A stretch of 45,129 bases of DNA from assembly GCF_014699035.1 (NCBI RefSeq), contig NZ_JACXAA010000027.1, positions 1 through 45,129 on the forward strand. The letters are read 5' to 3'. This document shows, one piece after another, positions 34,161-43,282 of this stretch. The translations under genes were made by a program, and so were the position numbers. The notes beneath the pieces were generated by a model. The model worked only from the letters and a program-made list of their open reading frames with translations, made no database searches and had not been told where the DNA came from. The DNA is from Spirosoma validum (GTDB lineage Bacteria > Bacteroidota > Bacteroidia > Cytophagales > Spirosomataceae). How positions within the stretch are numbered: the first letter of the stretch is position 1; each line of letters begins with the position of its first letter.

Positions 34161-36026
34161 TTATTTCTCCAGTTCGAACGCCAGCAGTACGTTACCGGGT
34201 ATTTCCCCAAACATGCCATAACCCGAATTGACGAACAGCATACCGTCTGACACCACGGGCGATGGACCATCGATTGATCCGCCTTTTCCCTCAATACCAT
34301 TGACAGTCTGATACGGTTTGTCGGTATCATAATCCCACAGAATTTTGCCGTCTTTGGTTGAGTAAGCCCGCAAATGCCCATCCAGTGTTCCGGCAAAAAC
34401 GACGCCCGGAATAACGGTTGGCGCGGCTGAATTGGCTTCAATACAGCCTTTCTTTCCTTCGCAGGATGGTGCGGGCGTGTTCCATACTACGTTACCCGTC
34501 ATTATGTCGATCGCAAACAGGCCAGGAGCGGGTTTAATCAAGGAATCAACTTTAGGATTAATGCCGTATTTGTTATCGGCATTGGCGGCATAGACCAGTT
34601 TTCCATCGGTTGCCATGCCCCAGTGGATTCCACCCAGCGCCCCGCCGTGACCAATACGAGTTTGCCAGATCACGTTACCATCATCAGGCGATAAGCCGTA
34701 AACGATTCCTGCTTTTTGTCCCACTACCAATAAATCATACCCATTGGGCTGCTTCGCTAAAATAGGCGCCATGCCAAAATCGTAATCAGGCCCTACTTTT
34801 TCGGGACAATTCGGATTACCCGGACATGCCAGATTCCACGTATCGTCTTTAGTCGCCTGAAACGACCAGGCCAGTTTTCCGGTTTTGAGGTCTACTGCCT
34901 GAATGGCGTCGCTGGTCGTTGTGGCTGGAGTCGTGTAGTTCTCACCCGTTCCGTAGTAAAGCAAACCCCGTTTCGTATCGACTGTCGGGCTGCTCCAGAT
35001 GATAGCTCCTGACGGACCGTAAAATGGCGAGCCGTTTTTCTTTTTTCCGACTTCTTTAGCTTCGTCGGTAATGACCCGATGCCGCCAGATTTCCGTACCT
35101 GAACGAGCATCTAAAGCGACAATCTCGCCCGACGATGAGCAACAGGGATAGGCCGGGTCTAAGACGGAAGCTACTTCGATAGAGGTTAACGGTACGTAAA
35201 TCCTGTTGTCGTGCACCGCTACCGAGCCCGTATTGCCCGATTGCGGGTGCTTGCCCGTTTTATTTTCCCAGAGCAACTTGCCTGTCGTTACGTCCAGCGC
35301 GTAGACATTGGTATTATTATCAGCAAAGAAGGCATGAATAGTCTTACCCGTCTGAACCACTGAAATCGCCCCCCGGATCGCCGACTTCGCCAGAAAACGC
35401 CAGCCAATTTTACCCGTCTGTTTGTTAAGGCAATACACTTCCCCAAACTGACTTCCCACAATGAGCCAATCGCCGACGATAGCCGGTTTACTACGTACCT
35501 GATTGGCTTCGGGAAAGGCAAAGGCCCATTTCAGTTTAAGTTTACCAACATTCTCGGCCGACATACCTGCCTGTTGCGCCGACCGATAGCCCGTTCCTTC
35601 CAGATCACCACCCCATCCGGAATGATGCACCGTCGGCTTCTCACTGGCGGTAAGTTTAAATATAGCGTAGGCTTCTTTGGGAATTGCGGTTTCTGTTATT
35701 ACTTTTCCCGTCAACCATTGAGCCACAGCTTTCCGCTGCTCTGACGTTAACCCGTTGGCCTGTACACGCATTTTACCCGTTTCCAAGGCTGCGAGAATAG
35801 CGCGGGGAGGCATCTGCGCGAGTACCAAGTGCGCCGGCGCACCAACACCTGCATCCGCTTTATGACAGGTATTGCAGGTAGCCATATATACTTTTTGCCC
35901 TTCTGCCAGAGCAACCGCATCCGGTTGCTGGGCGAACAAACGAACTGTCAGAAAGAGAATGAGGCTGGTGAGCCACGTAGAGCGGCTAAATACCTCGGAT
36001 CGATAAACTTGACAATAGCTTTTCAT
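34161..36026 (-). CDS. Cytochrome c/PQQ-binding quinoprotein dehydrogenase (PVA dehydrogenase-like)
   Basis: A 621-residue exported protein with a signal peptide (ending LFAQQ, about residue 34). A cytochrome c domain comes first, with heme site CNTCH (Cys51, Cys54, His55). An eight-bladed PQQ beta-propeller follows, built of repeats such as GKIGWRFLAKSA and TGKLLWENKTG. Vicinal Cys295-Cys296 sit just before the next blade, like the disulfide-ring cysteines of PQQ dehydrogenases and the CC motif of polyvinyl-alcohol dehydrogenases. The enzyme should oxidise an alcohol or sugar in the periplasm and pass electrons to its own heme. The fused heme domain is N-terminal here. The substrate is unknown. 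It stands as a single gene. Confidence 0.85.
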   Translation of the reverse strand: MKSYCQVYRSEVFSRSTWLTSLILFLTVRLFAQQPDAVALAEGQKVYMATCNTCHKADAGVGAPAHLVLAQMPPRAILAALETGKMRVQANGLTSEQRKAVAQWLTGKVITETAIPKEAYAIFKLTASEKPTVHHSGWGGDLEGTGYRSAQQAGMSAENVGKLKLKWAFAFPEANQVRSKPAIVGDWLIVGSQFGEVYCLNKQTGKIGWRFLAKSAIRGAISVVQTGKTIHAFFADNNTNVYALDVTTGKLLWENKTGKHPQSGNTGSVAVHDNRIYVPLTSIEVASVLDPAYPCCSSSGEIVALDARSGTEIWRHRVITDEAKEVGKKKNGSPFYGPSGAIIWSSPTVDTKRGLLYYGTGENYTTPATTTSDAIQAVDLKTGKLAWSFQATKDDTWNLACPGNPNCPEKVGPDYDFGMAPILAKQPNGYDLLVVGQKAGIVYGLSPDDGNVIWQTRIGHGGALGGIHWGMATDGKLVYAANADNKYGINPKVDSLIKPAPGLFAIDIMTGNVVWNTPAPSCEGKKGCIEANSAAPTVIPGVVFAGTLDGHLRAYSTKDGKILWDYDTDKPYQTVNGIEGKGGSIDGPSPVVSDGMLFVNSGYGMFGEIPGNVLLAFELEK

Positions 36027-36215
36027 AAGACACTGACTGGTTTAGCTTAGGAAACGTATCCTATCGACGTGGTTAAAGATCGACACATTGCGTTTCGCAC
36101 CAACACATTTTCAGATAAACGGCTGATTACCAAAGCTAAAACCCTCTTTTTATCGGATGAATTAGAATGGCTATGTCCTGATGCGGGCTTAGCAAACCAT
36201 TAATGCGACAGTCTG

Positions 36216-37208
36216 TCACTTTGCCGAAATAATCAAAACCAATCCCAGTACGTAGCAAATACCCATGATGATGAGGTACCGACTGGATATGGCCGGGGCA
36301 TTCCGAAATTCGTGCCAGATAAACACACCCCATAGCACAGCAATAATGGTGGCCCCCTGCCCCAAACCATAACTGATGGCATAGCCAGCCGCACCTGATG
36401 CCAATAGGCTCGACGCCATACCCAGGCACCAGATCATTCCGCCCAGCATTCCGATTCGGTGGCTACGTCCGCTTACGTCGCCATAAGTAATTTCGTCATC
36501 GGCAGGCTTACCTGTAAACCGACGCAGAATCGGCAGGAATAGCGGTGTGCTCACGACTACGCCTAACCCGAACAGCACCAGGGCAGTATACGGTGTCAGT
36601 AAGCCGGGGGCTGGATTGGCGAAATCGGTGGCCATTGCTTTGGCTACGAAATAGAAGAAGAAACTCATCAGGAACCCACCCAACAGCGAAATGACAAGGC
36701 CGCGTGTGCTAACCGACTGGTCGATGCTCGCTTTGGCCCGATAAGCCAGGGCACTGAACACAACGGCCAGAAAAATACTAAAAACACCCGCTGCTAACAG
36801 TCCGGCCGCTCCCACTGGCGACAGAATGTAGTTCACCACCACGCCCAGGATCAAGGCTAGTCCGATCCCAACCGGCATAGCGACCGACAAACCTGCCAGT
36901 TCGATACCGACGACGATCAGGATATTCGCAATGTTGAAGACAAACCCGCCAATCATCGCATAGAGCATGTTCTGGCGATTAGCCTGACCGAAATCAGCCA
37001 GAAATGACCGGCCCGAGCTTCCGAAACTACCCAACGTGAAGGCCAGCAACAAACTTAACAACAGAATACCGTACGTATAATCCCGATAGAAAATGGTTGT
37101 CGGCACCGATTGGGTGATTAATTTTTGCGTGTTTGCCCAGGAGCCCCAGCACAGCATCGTAAGAAAGCAGACAACAACCGCGAATGGGTAATTTGAGATG
37201 GTGAACAT
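36216..37208 (-). CDS. DMT-superfamily permease (GRP/ureide-permease-like)
   Basis: A 330-residue inner-membrane protein with about ten membrane segments. The N-terminal motif LTMLCWGSWANTQKL followed by FYRDYTYG, and the internal repeat, place it with the glucose/ribose porter and ureide-permease branch of the drug/metabolite transporter superfamily. It probably imports a sugar, nucleoside or ureide by proton coupling. In related genomes I would expect such permeases to accompany ribose or nucleoside salvage genes, and a ribokinase operon lies 8 kb away, but this link is inference. It is divergent from a second small DMT protein gene. Confidence 0.8.
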   Translation of the reverse strand: MFTISNYPFAVVVCFLTMLCWGSWANTQKLITQSVPTTIFYRDYTYGILLLSLLLAFTLGSFGSSGRSFLADFGQANRQNMLYAMIGGFVFNIANILIVVGIELAGLSVAMPVGIGLALILGVVVNYILSPVGAAGLLAAGVFSIFLAVVFSALAYRAKASIDQSVSTRGLVISLLGGFLMSFFFYFVAKAMATDFANPAPGLLTPYTALVLFGLGVVVSTPLFLPILRRFTGKPADDEITYGDVSGRSHRIGMLGGMIWCLGMASSLLASGAAGYAISYGLGQGATIIAVLWGVFIWHEFRNAPAISSRYLIIMGICYVLGLVLIISAK

Positions 37209-37300
37209 GGCGGAAGGATGTGATTAGGTGGATGAAAATCTTACGTCTCTGATGGACAGAAAAGACGCTTGAAAGCTAAAACCGGCAACTTACTGTTTCC

Positions 37301-37308
37301 TACCTTTG
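37301..37308 (+). promoter_or_regulatory. Candidate -7 promoter element for the YdcZ-like gene
   Basis: TACCTTTG matches the TAnnTTTG -7 consensus and ends 5 bases before the ATG at 37314, so the message would begin at about the start codon. There is no TTG at the usual -33 distance; the nearest is at 37269. Confidence 0.4.
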
Positions 37309-37313
37309 TCACT

Positions 37314-37757
37314 ATGAATTATATCTACCTTCTGCTTGCTTTTTTGGTTGGCCTGGCGATTACCGTTCAGGCAGGTGTAAATGCTAACCTCCGTCAGGCA
37401 ATGACTAGCCCAATTCTGGCCGCAGCTATTTCCTTCGGGTCAGGCTTTATCGTACTGGTGCTGCTTTTTCTGGCTTCGGGTGGATCAACGCCTTCAACCG
37501 ATGCGATCCGGCAGGTGAGCTGGTGGAAGTGGATGGGTGGCGTTATGGGCGCCGTGTATATGATAACGGTTATCGTCAGTGTCCCGAAGATCGGAACCGC
37601 TAACTTAGTGAGCCTGAGTGTAGCGGGTCAACTGCTGGCGGCCATTGTCCTGGACCATTACGGATTTATGGGCTTTTCGATCCATCCGGCTAACGGTTGG
37701 CGATTGCTGGGCAGCGTATTGATCATGGCCGGAGTATTGCTGGTGGTGAAAAACTAA
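37314..37757 (+). CDS. DMT-family transporter, YdcZ/DUF606 type
   Basis: A 147-residue membrane protein with four to five hydrophobic segments, the usual size of a YdcZ-type half transporter. Typical features are FLVGLAITVQAGVNANLR in the first segment, the GGVMGAVYMITVIVSVPKIG loop, and the ending GSVLIMAGVLLVVKN. The start is the ATG at 37314. A TTG further upstream would add 15 polar residues and would also place the -7 element inside the gene, so I reject it. The substrate is unknown. It is divergent from the larger DMT permease gene. Confidence 0.85.
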   Translation: MNYIYLLLAFLVGLAITVQAGVNANLRQAMTSPILAAAISFGSGFIVLVLLFLASGGSTPSTDAIRQVSWWKWMGGVMGAVYMITVIVSVPKIGTANLVSLSVAGQLLAAIVLDHYGFMGFSIHPANGWRLLGSVLIMAGVLLVVKN

Positions 37758-37814
37758 GGGCAGTAGTTCGTTGTTCGTAGGGAGAAGACCATACAGACCG
37801 AAACTGACAAACGC

Positions 37815-38429
37815 ATGTCCATCAACTACCGCTTCTATCCCTCACTGCTGAACGTTTTTTCGCGCTACGTACGTGGAGGTAATCTTTCCGCGCAGGAGTT
37901 GCTCGACTCGATTAATCGCGTGCCGACGCCAACCACAGCCGCTCAGGAACGCGGCATTTCGTTTGAAGAAGCCATCGTGAAGGGCACCGACGAAGCCCGA
38001 TTTGACCCGGAGATCGTTAAAAAAGTCAGAAAGCTCCTCCCCCGCCCGATTGTCGATACGCAGGTTTATTGTCAGTGGCAAATTGACGACGTATTATTTT
38101 ATGGGTACGTGGATCTGATTGGCAAATTCAAAGCCGTCGACCTAAAGACAACCGGGTCTTACCAACCCGGCCGTTACGTCCATAATCACCAGAATCTGTA
38201 CCTCCACGCGCTGAAACAGAAAGGCATTAAGCTGATGGAATATGTCATCACTGACTTCAGCGAAGTCTATGTAGAGAGTTACGCGCTAACCCACCCGATT
38301 GACCGGCAGTTGGAGGATATCCGTTTGTTGAAGGCATTTCTGGAAGAACACCGCCCGTTAATTACGGATAAAAAGATTTTTGTGGCGCCCGGCGAAGAGG
38401 CTGATGCCCGCAGGCAACCGCTTTCATAA
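37815..38429 (+). CDS. PD-(D/E)XK nuclease-superfamily protein
   Basis: A 204-residue cytoplasmic protein. The pattern GYVDLIGKFKAVDLKTTGSY (about residues 97-116) fits a RecB-like PD-(D/E)XK core, with an Asp in the first strand and D-L-K in the second; QNLYLHAL just after it resembles the QxxxY motif of RecB and Cas4-like nucleases. An upstream acidic residue (EEAIVKGTDE, near residue 50) could be the helix glutamate. It is not part of a recognisable defence or repair cluster. It may be an orphan nuclease, possibly of phage origin, or a housekeeping exonuclease. The catalytic role is inferred from motifs only. Confidence 0.65.
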   Translation: MSINYRFYPSLLNVFSRYVRGGNLSAQELLDSINRVPTPTTAAQERGISFEEAIVKGTDEARFDPEIVKKVRKLLPRPIVDTQVYCQWQIDDVLFYGYVDLIGKFKAVDLKTTGSYQPGRYVHNHQNLYLHALKQKGIKLMEYVITDFSEVYVESYALTHPIDRQLEDIRLLKAFLEEHRPLITDKKIFVAPGEEADARRQPLS

Positions 38430-38513
38430 CTCACCTGTTGTTTCTGTAAACTTATCGTTCCGTTGGCTCAATTACAAACGCGAGCGGAGCGGCATTCGTC
38501 GTACCTTACGGGC

Positions 38514-39818
38514 ATGATCCAGCAAACACTTCATCTCTATCAGCGGGCTTACCGGGGCTTATCGCCATCGGTATGGCTATTGGCGGGTGTTATGCTCATC
38601 AACCGCTGCGGTACGATGGTTTTGCCGTTCATGACGCTCTATCTCACTCAACATTTGCATTATTCCGTTACGGATACCGGCATCGTCATGGCCACTTTTG
38701 GAGCGGGGGCTTTTGTCGGTACGTTTCTCGGCGGTCGGTTAGTTGACCGGTTTAGTTTCTACTACGTTCAGCTACTAAGCCTTTTGTTTGGCGGAATAGC
38801 ATTGCTTACGCTACAGCTCGTTGTCAATTTCTACGCCCTCTGTGGCAGCGTCTTCATTTTTACGCTGTTTGGCGATGCTTTTCGGCCTGCGAATCAGGTT
38901 GCCATTGCTCATTATTCCGATCCTGAAACACGAACCCGTGCGTTTTCTCTTAACCGGCTTGCGATCAATTTAGGCTGGGCCATTGGGGGCGGCTTAGGTG
39001 GCTGGTTAGCCAGCATCAACTACAGCCTCATTTTCTGGACAGATGGGCTGACCTGCATTGTAGCGGGTATCGTACTCTGGTTCTTTTTACCCGTCCCCGA
39101 AAGAAGTAAGCGATCAACTAACGTAGCGCAGTCGTCTATAAATGCTCCCATAAACCCGGACTTGACGGGTACATCACCTTATCGGGATACGTTATTCGTT
39201 GGTTTTGTGATCTGTTCGGCCCTGTATTTTATGGTGTTCATGCATTTTTTCACCATCGTACCGCTCTTTTTCAAAAAAGTTTTACAACTAAACGAACGCC
39301 TGATCGGTGGATTGATGTCGCTTAACGGTCTTTTGATCGTCGCAGTCGAAATGGCGCTGGTCTATAGTCTCGAACAACAGAATCGATCAAAAATAAGCCT
39401 GATTACACGAGGAGTTACGTTGGTCGCCGTCGCCTTTATTCTGCTGACGATACCAAGCTGGCCAGCCCAGTTGGGACTTGATACGGTCGGAGTAATGCTT
39501 CCCGGACTAGGCATTGCACTATTATATATTCTGTTCGCTACGTTTAGCGAAATGCTGGTGATGCCCTTTCTCCAGTCGTTTACCGTCGAGCGATCAAGCC
39601 CGGCCACGCGGGGGCAATACTTGGCCCTATATGCAATGGGGGGTGCTCTGGCCCAAACGGCGGCTCCCGCTTTTGGTTCGTTTATGATCGCCCGCGTTGG
39701 TTTTTCAACGCACTGGCTGGTACTAGCCGGAATTAGCATAATGACAGCTAGTGGATTCTGGTGGCTGGGCAAGCGGCTGGAACGTAGCGCCGAGCCAATG
39801 GTCTTTGCTGAACCGTAA
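38514..39818 (+). CDS. MFS transporter
   Basis: A 434-residue major facilitator protein with about twelve membrane segments. The start is taken as the ATG at 38514, since the upstream TTG would add 17 polar residues. Cytoplasmic loop 2-3 has the MFS motif A form (GGRLVDRFSFYYV), and the second half carries a matching loop. This is the pattern of proton-coupled efflux permeases of the DHA1 kind, but the substrate cannot be stated. It follows the PD-(D/E)XK gene by 84 bases and precedes argH by 148 bases in the same direction. Confidence 0.85.
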   Translation: MIQQTLHLYQRAYRGLSPSVWLLAGVMLINRCGTMVLPFMTLYLTQHLHYSVTDTGIVMATFGAGAFVGTFLGGRLVDRFSFYYVQLLSLLFGGIALLTLQLVVNFYALCGSVFIFTLFGDAFRPANQVAIAHYSDPETRTRAFSLNRLAINLGWAIGGGLGGWLASINYSLIFWTDGLTCIVAGIVLWFFLPVPERSKRSTNVAQSSINAPINPDLTGTSPYRDTLFVGFVICSALYFMVFMHFFTIVPLFFKKVLQLNERLIGGLMSLNGLLIVAVEMALVYSLEQQNRSKISLITRGVTLVAVAFILLTIPSWPAQLGLDTVGVMLPGLGIALLYILFATFSEMLVMPFLQSFTVERSSPATRGQYLALYAMGGALAQTAAPAFGSFMIARVGFSTHWLVLAGISIMTASGFWWLGKRLERSAEPMVFAEP

Positions 39819-39840
39819 ATCCATCAACGATTTTCTGAAC

Positions 39841-39870
39841 TTGCCTGCCCAACTTTCTTTGCGACCTTTG
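39841..39870 (+). promoter_or_regulatory. Promoter of argH
   Basis: TTG at 39841-39843, 19 bases of spacer, then GACCTTTG at 39863-39870 (one mismatch from TAnnTTTG). Both the motif and the spacing agree with Bacteroidetes sigma-A promoters. Transcription would start near 39877, leaving about 90 bases of leader before the TTG start codon at 39967. Confidence 0.55.
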
Positions 39871-39966
39871 TAGAAAGTGCAGAGCGTTCGGCTTATTCGC
39901 TGGAACGCCAGCCCGGTCAATCACTGATATGACGGACCGTTCATTCACGTAATCACTCATTGTATT

Positions 39967-41301
39967 TTGAAACTCTGGCAAAAAGAAGGCGTTACTACAG
40001 CCGACAAAATTGACCGCTTCACCGTCGGACGCGACCGTGAAATGGACCTCTATCTGGCTCCGTTCGACGTACTGGGCAATCTCGCCCATGCGCAAATGCT
40101 CGAAACCATCGGCCTGATTTCTTCTGATGAATTAGGCATGATGACTGATGAATTGAAAGCTATTTATCAGAAGATTCATCAAGGACAGTTTGAGATTGAA
40201 GAAGGGGTTGAAGATGTACACTCGCAGGTAGAGCTTATGCTCACGCGCGTATTAGGCGACGTGGGTAAGAAAATTCATTCTGGCCGGTCACGTAACGATC
40301 AGGTGCTCGTCGATTTGAAACTCTTTACGCGGGATCGAATCTGGCGCGTGGCTGAAGCGGTTCAACGTGTATTCTACAGACTCATTGGTCGATCGGAGCA
40401 ACACAGAGATGATTTATTACCGGGTTACACCCATTTGCAAATTGCCATGCCCTCGTCGTTTGGCCTATGGTTTGGCGCTTACGCTGAAGCCCTGGCTGAC
40501 GACATGCTGACCTTACAAACAGCGTATCGTCTTGCCAATCGAAATCCATTGGGTTCAGGGGCAGGCTATGGATCATCATTTCCGCTCAACCGGACCCTTA
40601 CGACTGAGTTGCTAGGGTTTGAGGGCATGCACGTCAACGTAGTGTACGCGCAGATGAGCCGGGGCAAAACCGAACAAACGGCCCTGACGGCCCTGGCAGC
40701 GGTTGCGGCAACCATTTCACGGATGGCCATGGACATCTGTCTGTACAACAGCCAGAACTTTGGGTTTCTGATTCTGCCCGACGCGCTCACAACGGGTAGC
40801 AGTATCATGCCGCACAAGAAAAACCCCGACGTAGCAGAATTACTGCGCGCAAAAACGAACCGATTGAAAGCGCTGCCCATGGAAGTAACGCTGGTGATGA
40901 GCAATTTACCGTCGGGCTACCACCGCGACATGCAACTGCTGAAAGAAATCCTGATGCCTGCGTTCGACGAAATTCTGGACTGCCTCGACATTACGGATTT
41001 CATGCTCGAACACCTGCAGGTTAAGCCCAATCTGCTGGATGATGCCAAATATGATCTGTTATTCAGCGTCGAGCGTGTCAATGAATTGGTGTTGCAGGGT
41101 GTGCCGTTCCGCGAAGCGTACCGAACCGTTGGCAAGGAAATCGCCGAGCATACGTACGTTCCCCCTCGTGAACTGCATCATACGCACGAAGGCAGCATTG
41201 GCAACTTAGGGAATGATCTGATTGTGAAATCGATGGACCAGACGGTAAAAGGTTTCGGGCATGAAAAAGCCCAGTCTGCCATATCCCATCTACTTTCCTG
41301 A
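39967..41301 (+). CDS. argH: Argininosuccinate lyase
   Basis: A 444-residue enzyme of the last step of arginine synthesis, which splits argininosuccinate to arginine and fumarate. The fumarase/aspartase superfamily signature is GSSIMPHKKNPD (277-288), with the catalytic serine in the GSS part. HSGRSRNDQ (about residue 100) is the substrate-binding motif. The start is TTG: the N-terminal MKLWQK is a conserved beginning of the family, no ATG occurs in frame upstream, and the next Met would cut into the first domain. No other arginine gene is in the window. Confidence 0.95.
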   Translation: MKLWQKEGVTTADKIDRFTVGRDREMDLYLAPFDVLGNLAHAQMLETIGLISSDELGMMTDELKAIYQKIHQGQFEIEEGVEDVHSQVELMLTRVLGDVGKKIHSGRSRNDQVLVDLKLFTRDRIWRVAEAVQRVFYRLIGRSEQHRDDLLPGYTHLQIAMPSSFGLWFGAYAEALADDMLTLQTAYRLANRNPLGSGAGYGSSFPLNRTLTTELLGFEGMHVNVVYAQMSRGKTEQTALTALAAVAATISRMAMDICLYNSQNFGFLILPDALTTGSSIMPHKKNPDVAELLRAKTNRLKALPMEVTLVMSNLPSGYHRDMQLLKEILMPAFDEILDCLDITDFMLEHLQVKPNLLDDAKYDLLFSVERVNELVLQGVPFREAYRTVGKEIAEHTYVPPRELHHTHEGSIGNLGNDLIVKSMDQTVKGFGHEKAQSAISHLLS

Positions 41302-41337
41302 AAATTCGTTATATTGCTGTAAACAATCAACGTAGAG

Positions 41338-41943
41338 ATGGTAGTAACCCAGGAATCCACACAGACAGCCATCCCGGCTATACCGTCATATTTAGTATAT
41401 GAAGTGCTCAATGGTCGTCCGCTCTATTATCGGGGGTACAAAGAAGTGCTGGAGAAAAATCTTAACCCCGAAAGTATTATGGGCAGCAGTGCCTTACAGT
41501 CAATTCTAGTATCGCTGATTTATGGCCATGTTTTGAATAATCGTGACAAGAAAAAGTACATTCCCGTCACGAATGAAGCAGGTGTCCATATGGCCCTGAC
41601 CGATAACCTTTCCTGCGACGTAGCAATTTTCGAAAAAGGAACGTTTGCTGTTACAACGAAGTACTTCGACGTTGCACCTAAAATTGTTGTTGAAGTAGAC
41701 GTTAAAATCGACTTAGCCGACTTCGATGGAATCGAATTTAATTACGTAGCCGAAAAAAATCAGCGTCTATTCGATTTTGGGGTTGAGCGAGTACTGTGGG
41801 TCTTGAGCAAGCATCGTCGAGTAATGATTGCTGTGCCTAATCAGGACTGGATTTTTACCGACTGGAGCAATGACATTACAGTTATGGAAGGCTGTGTTCT
41901 CAACATCAAGAAACTACTGGAAGAAGAAGAGATTTCTTACTAA
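41338..41943 (+). CDS. Uma2-family restriction endonuclease-like protein
   Basis: A 201-residue protein of the Uma2 family, a PD-(D/E)XK fold common in many copies in Cyanobacteria and some Bacteroidetes, with no settled function. The core residues are visible: CDVAIF with the conserved Asp, then PKIVVEVDVK with the second-strand acidic and Lys positions, then RLFDFGVERVLWVL. A recognisable N-terminal part (VYEVLNGRPLYYRGY) also fits. It stands alone after argH, 37 bases downstream, and ends in a hairpin terminator. Confidence 0.85.
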   Translation: MVVTQESTQTAIPAIPSYLVYEVLNGRPLYYRGYKEVLEKNLNPESIMGSSALQSILVSLIYGHVLNNRDKKKYIPVTNEAGVHMALTDNLSCDVAIFEKGTFAVTTKYFDVAPKIVVEVDVKIDLADFDGIEFNYVAEKNQRLFDFGVERVLWVLSKHRRVMIAVPNQDWIFTDWSNDITVMEGCVLNIKKLLEEEEISY

Positions 41944-41980
41944 CCAAACTGCCCGACCATCTTGATCGGGCAGTTTGGTT
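41942..41980. terminator. Terminator after the Uma2-family gene
   Basis: 15-base arms (AACCAAACTGCCCGA at 41942-41956 and its complement at 41966-41980) with a 9-base loop, overlapping the stop codon and followed by TT. It also serves the convergent SMP-30-like gene, whose stop lies 18 bases beyond. Confidence 0.8.
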
Positions 41981-41998
41981 TTGCAGGACACGGGGCAA

Positions 41999-42865
41999 TT
42001 ATTCTACCCGATAGGCCACCAGTTTGTTCTTGAAAAAAGTCGGCACAATTAGTAGCTTTTTCTTCTCAATGTATTCAATATCAGCTGAGTTAATTTTTTC
42101 GCCACGGGTATCCAACAGTTGCTCTTTTGTCCCGTTGGCACTGATGTGAAAGATTTGCCCATTCCAGTCTGAAACAAAGTAATTGCCTTTTCCTTGCGGT
42201 ACAATTCCATCGGTATTGGCCATCCCATCGGCCAGGGTTTTCATGGCTTTTGTTTTTAAATCCACTTCGCGCAGAGCGCCAATTTTTGTGCTGCCGATCA
42301 TGAGTTTGTCCTTTCCGACAGACAGAACGCCATTGGGCTTATTCAATTGCTCCCCTTCCATCAGTACCTCCCATTTGCCGTCTTTTAGCTGATAAATTTT
42401 ATCAAACCGACTATCGGACACGTACACCGTCCCGTCTTTCGCGACTGTTACGTCGTTCAGGAACGCATTTTTGCCGACGGCATCCCAGGTTTTTTCGGCC
42501 TGACCGTTTGCGATGTTGATACATACCAGACGATACACATCGGTTACGTACAACTTATCTTTATACAAGCCCATACCCTTTGGCGCATTCAGGCCCGATG
42601 TCCAGCGCAGGTTTTCGATTTTACCGTCCAGTGAGACCTTCGAGATGAAGCCGCTTCCGTCGAGCGAATCGGATTTACCATCGATGTTCGCTACGTACAG
42701 CGTATTGTTTCCATCGTAAAGCACTGATTCGGGCGTACGAAGGGTAGTATCCGTTTCCCAGGCTTTTACCAGTTTAATAGGCTTCGGAGCATCTGACGGA
42801 GGAGTCAATGCGAGCAGGCTGATACCTGTAAACACTACAGTTGCCAAGAGAAGAGGATGCTTCAT
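41999..42865 (-). CDS. Exported SMP-30/gluconolactonase-like beta-propeller
   Basis: A 288-residue secreted or periplasmic protein with an N-terminal signal sequence (MKHPLLLATVVFTGISLLAL). The start is the ATG at 42865; the TTG 18 bases upstream is less likely. The rest is a six-bladed propeller with repeats such as PESVLYDGNNTLYVANI, LNAPKGMGLYKDKLYVTD, FLNDVTVAKDGTVYVSD and NKPNGVLSVGKDKLMIG, where the Asn residues that hold the metal in SMP-30 enzymes can be picked out. It may act as a lactonase or simply as a binding propeller; many such proteins have no proven activity. Confidence 0.82.
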   Translation of the reverse strand: MKHPLLLATVVFTGISLLALTPPSDAPKPIKLVKAWETDTTLRTPESVLYDGNNTLYVANIDGKSDSLDGSGFISKVSLDGKIENLRWTSGLNAPKGMGLYKDKLYVTDVYRLVCINIANGQAEKTWDAVGKNAFLNDVTVAKDGTVYVSDSRFDKIYQLKDGKWEVLMEGEQLNKPNGVLSVGKDKLMIGSTKIGALREVDLKTKAMKTLADGMANTDGIVPQGKGNYFVSDWNGQIFHISANGTKEQLLDTRGEKINSADIEYIEKKKLLIVPTFFKNKLVAYRVE

Positions 42866-43058
42866 AGTCTGATTAGTAATCAATTATAAAAAATACAAAA
42901 AAATTTAGTTGTAGGATGCCGGGACCATTTCACGTTTTGGCGTAATAACAAAAGCCATAATATAACTATTCTAACGACTATGTTACTGAAGGTCTTTGAT
43001 TGTAAAACAATCTTAAAATGAGTGTGTTTAAAAACACGCATCCTAAAAAACAACGCTC

Positions 43059-43268
43059 ATGGAAACTATTCAGCTTCGAGATTATCCAGTGCAGGCACCC
43101 GTTGGACAGCTCAAAGAAAGCATTCGCGATATGATTCGACTGCAACGGGATTACCAAATTTCGGATGAGATGTTCTGGGAAATTTTTAACGCGCGTGTTC
43201 TCCTTAATGAACACCTTGATGTCGATGCCTTCCTGAATGATTTAAACATTCCGGTTGCCCGTGCGTAA
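43059..43268 (+). CDS. Small protein of unknown function (69 residues)
   Basis: A short open frame that I think is real: it starts at an ATG, has a natural composition with amphipathic helices (VGQLKESIRDMIRLQRDY and ISDEMFWEIFNARVLL), is acidic in its second half, and is followed at once by a long hairpin. No family is recognised. The opposite strand has a frame of similar size over the same bases, but it lacks such a pattern. It could be a small regulator or an antitoxin-like protein. Confidence 0.55.
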   Translation: METIQLRDYPVQAPVGQLKESIRDMIRLQRDYQISDEMFWEIFNARVLLNEHLDVDAFLNDLNIPVARA

Positions 43269-43282
43269 CCGAAATGTTCATA

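Noticed and set aside
42978..43214. A 78-residue frame on the minus strand over the small plus-strand gene
   Set aside because: The plus-strand frame has a better start, a more natural helix pattern and a following hairpin; the minus frame looks like its shadow.
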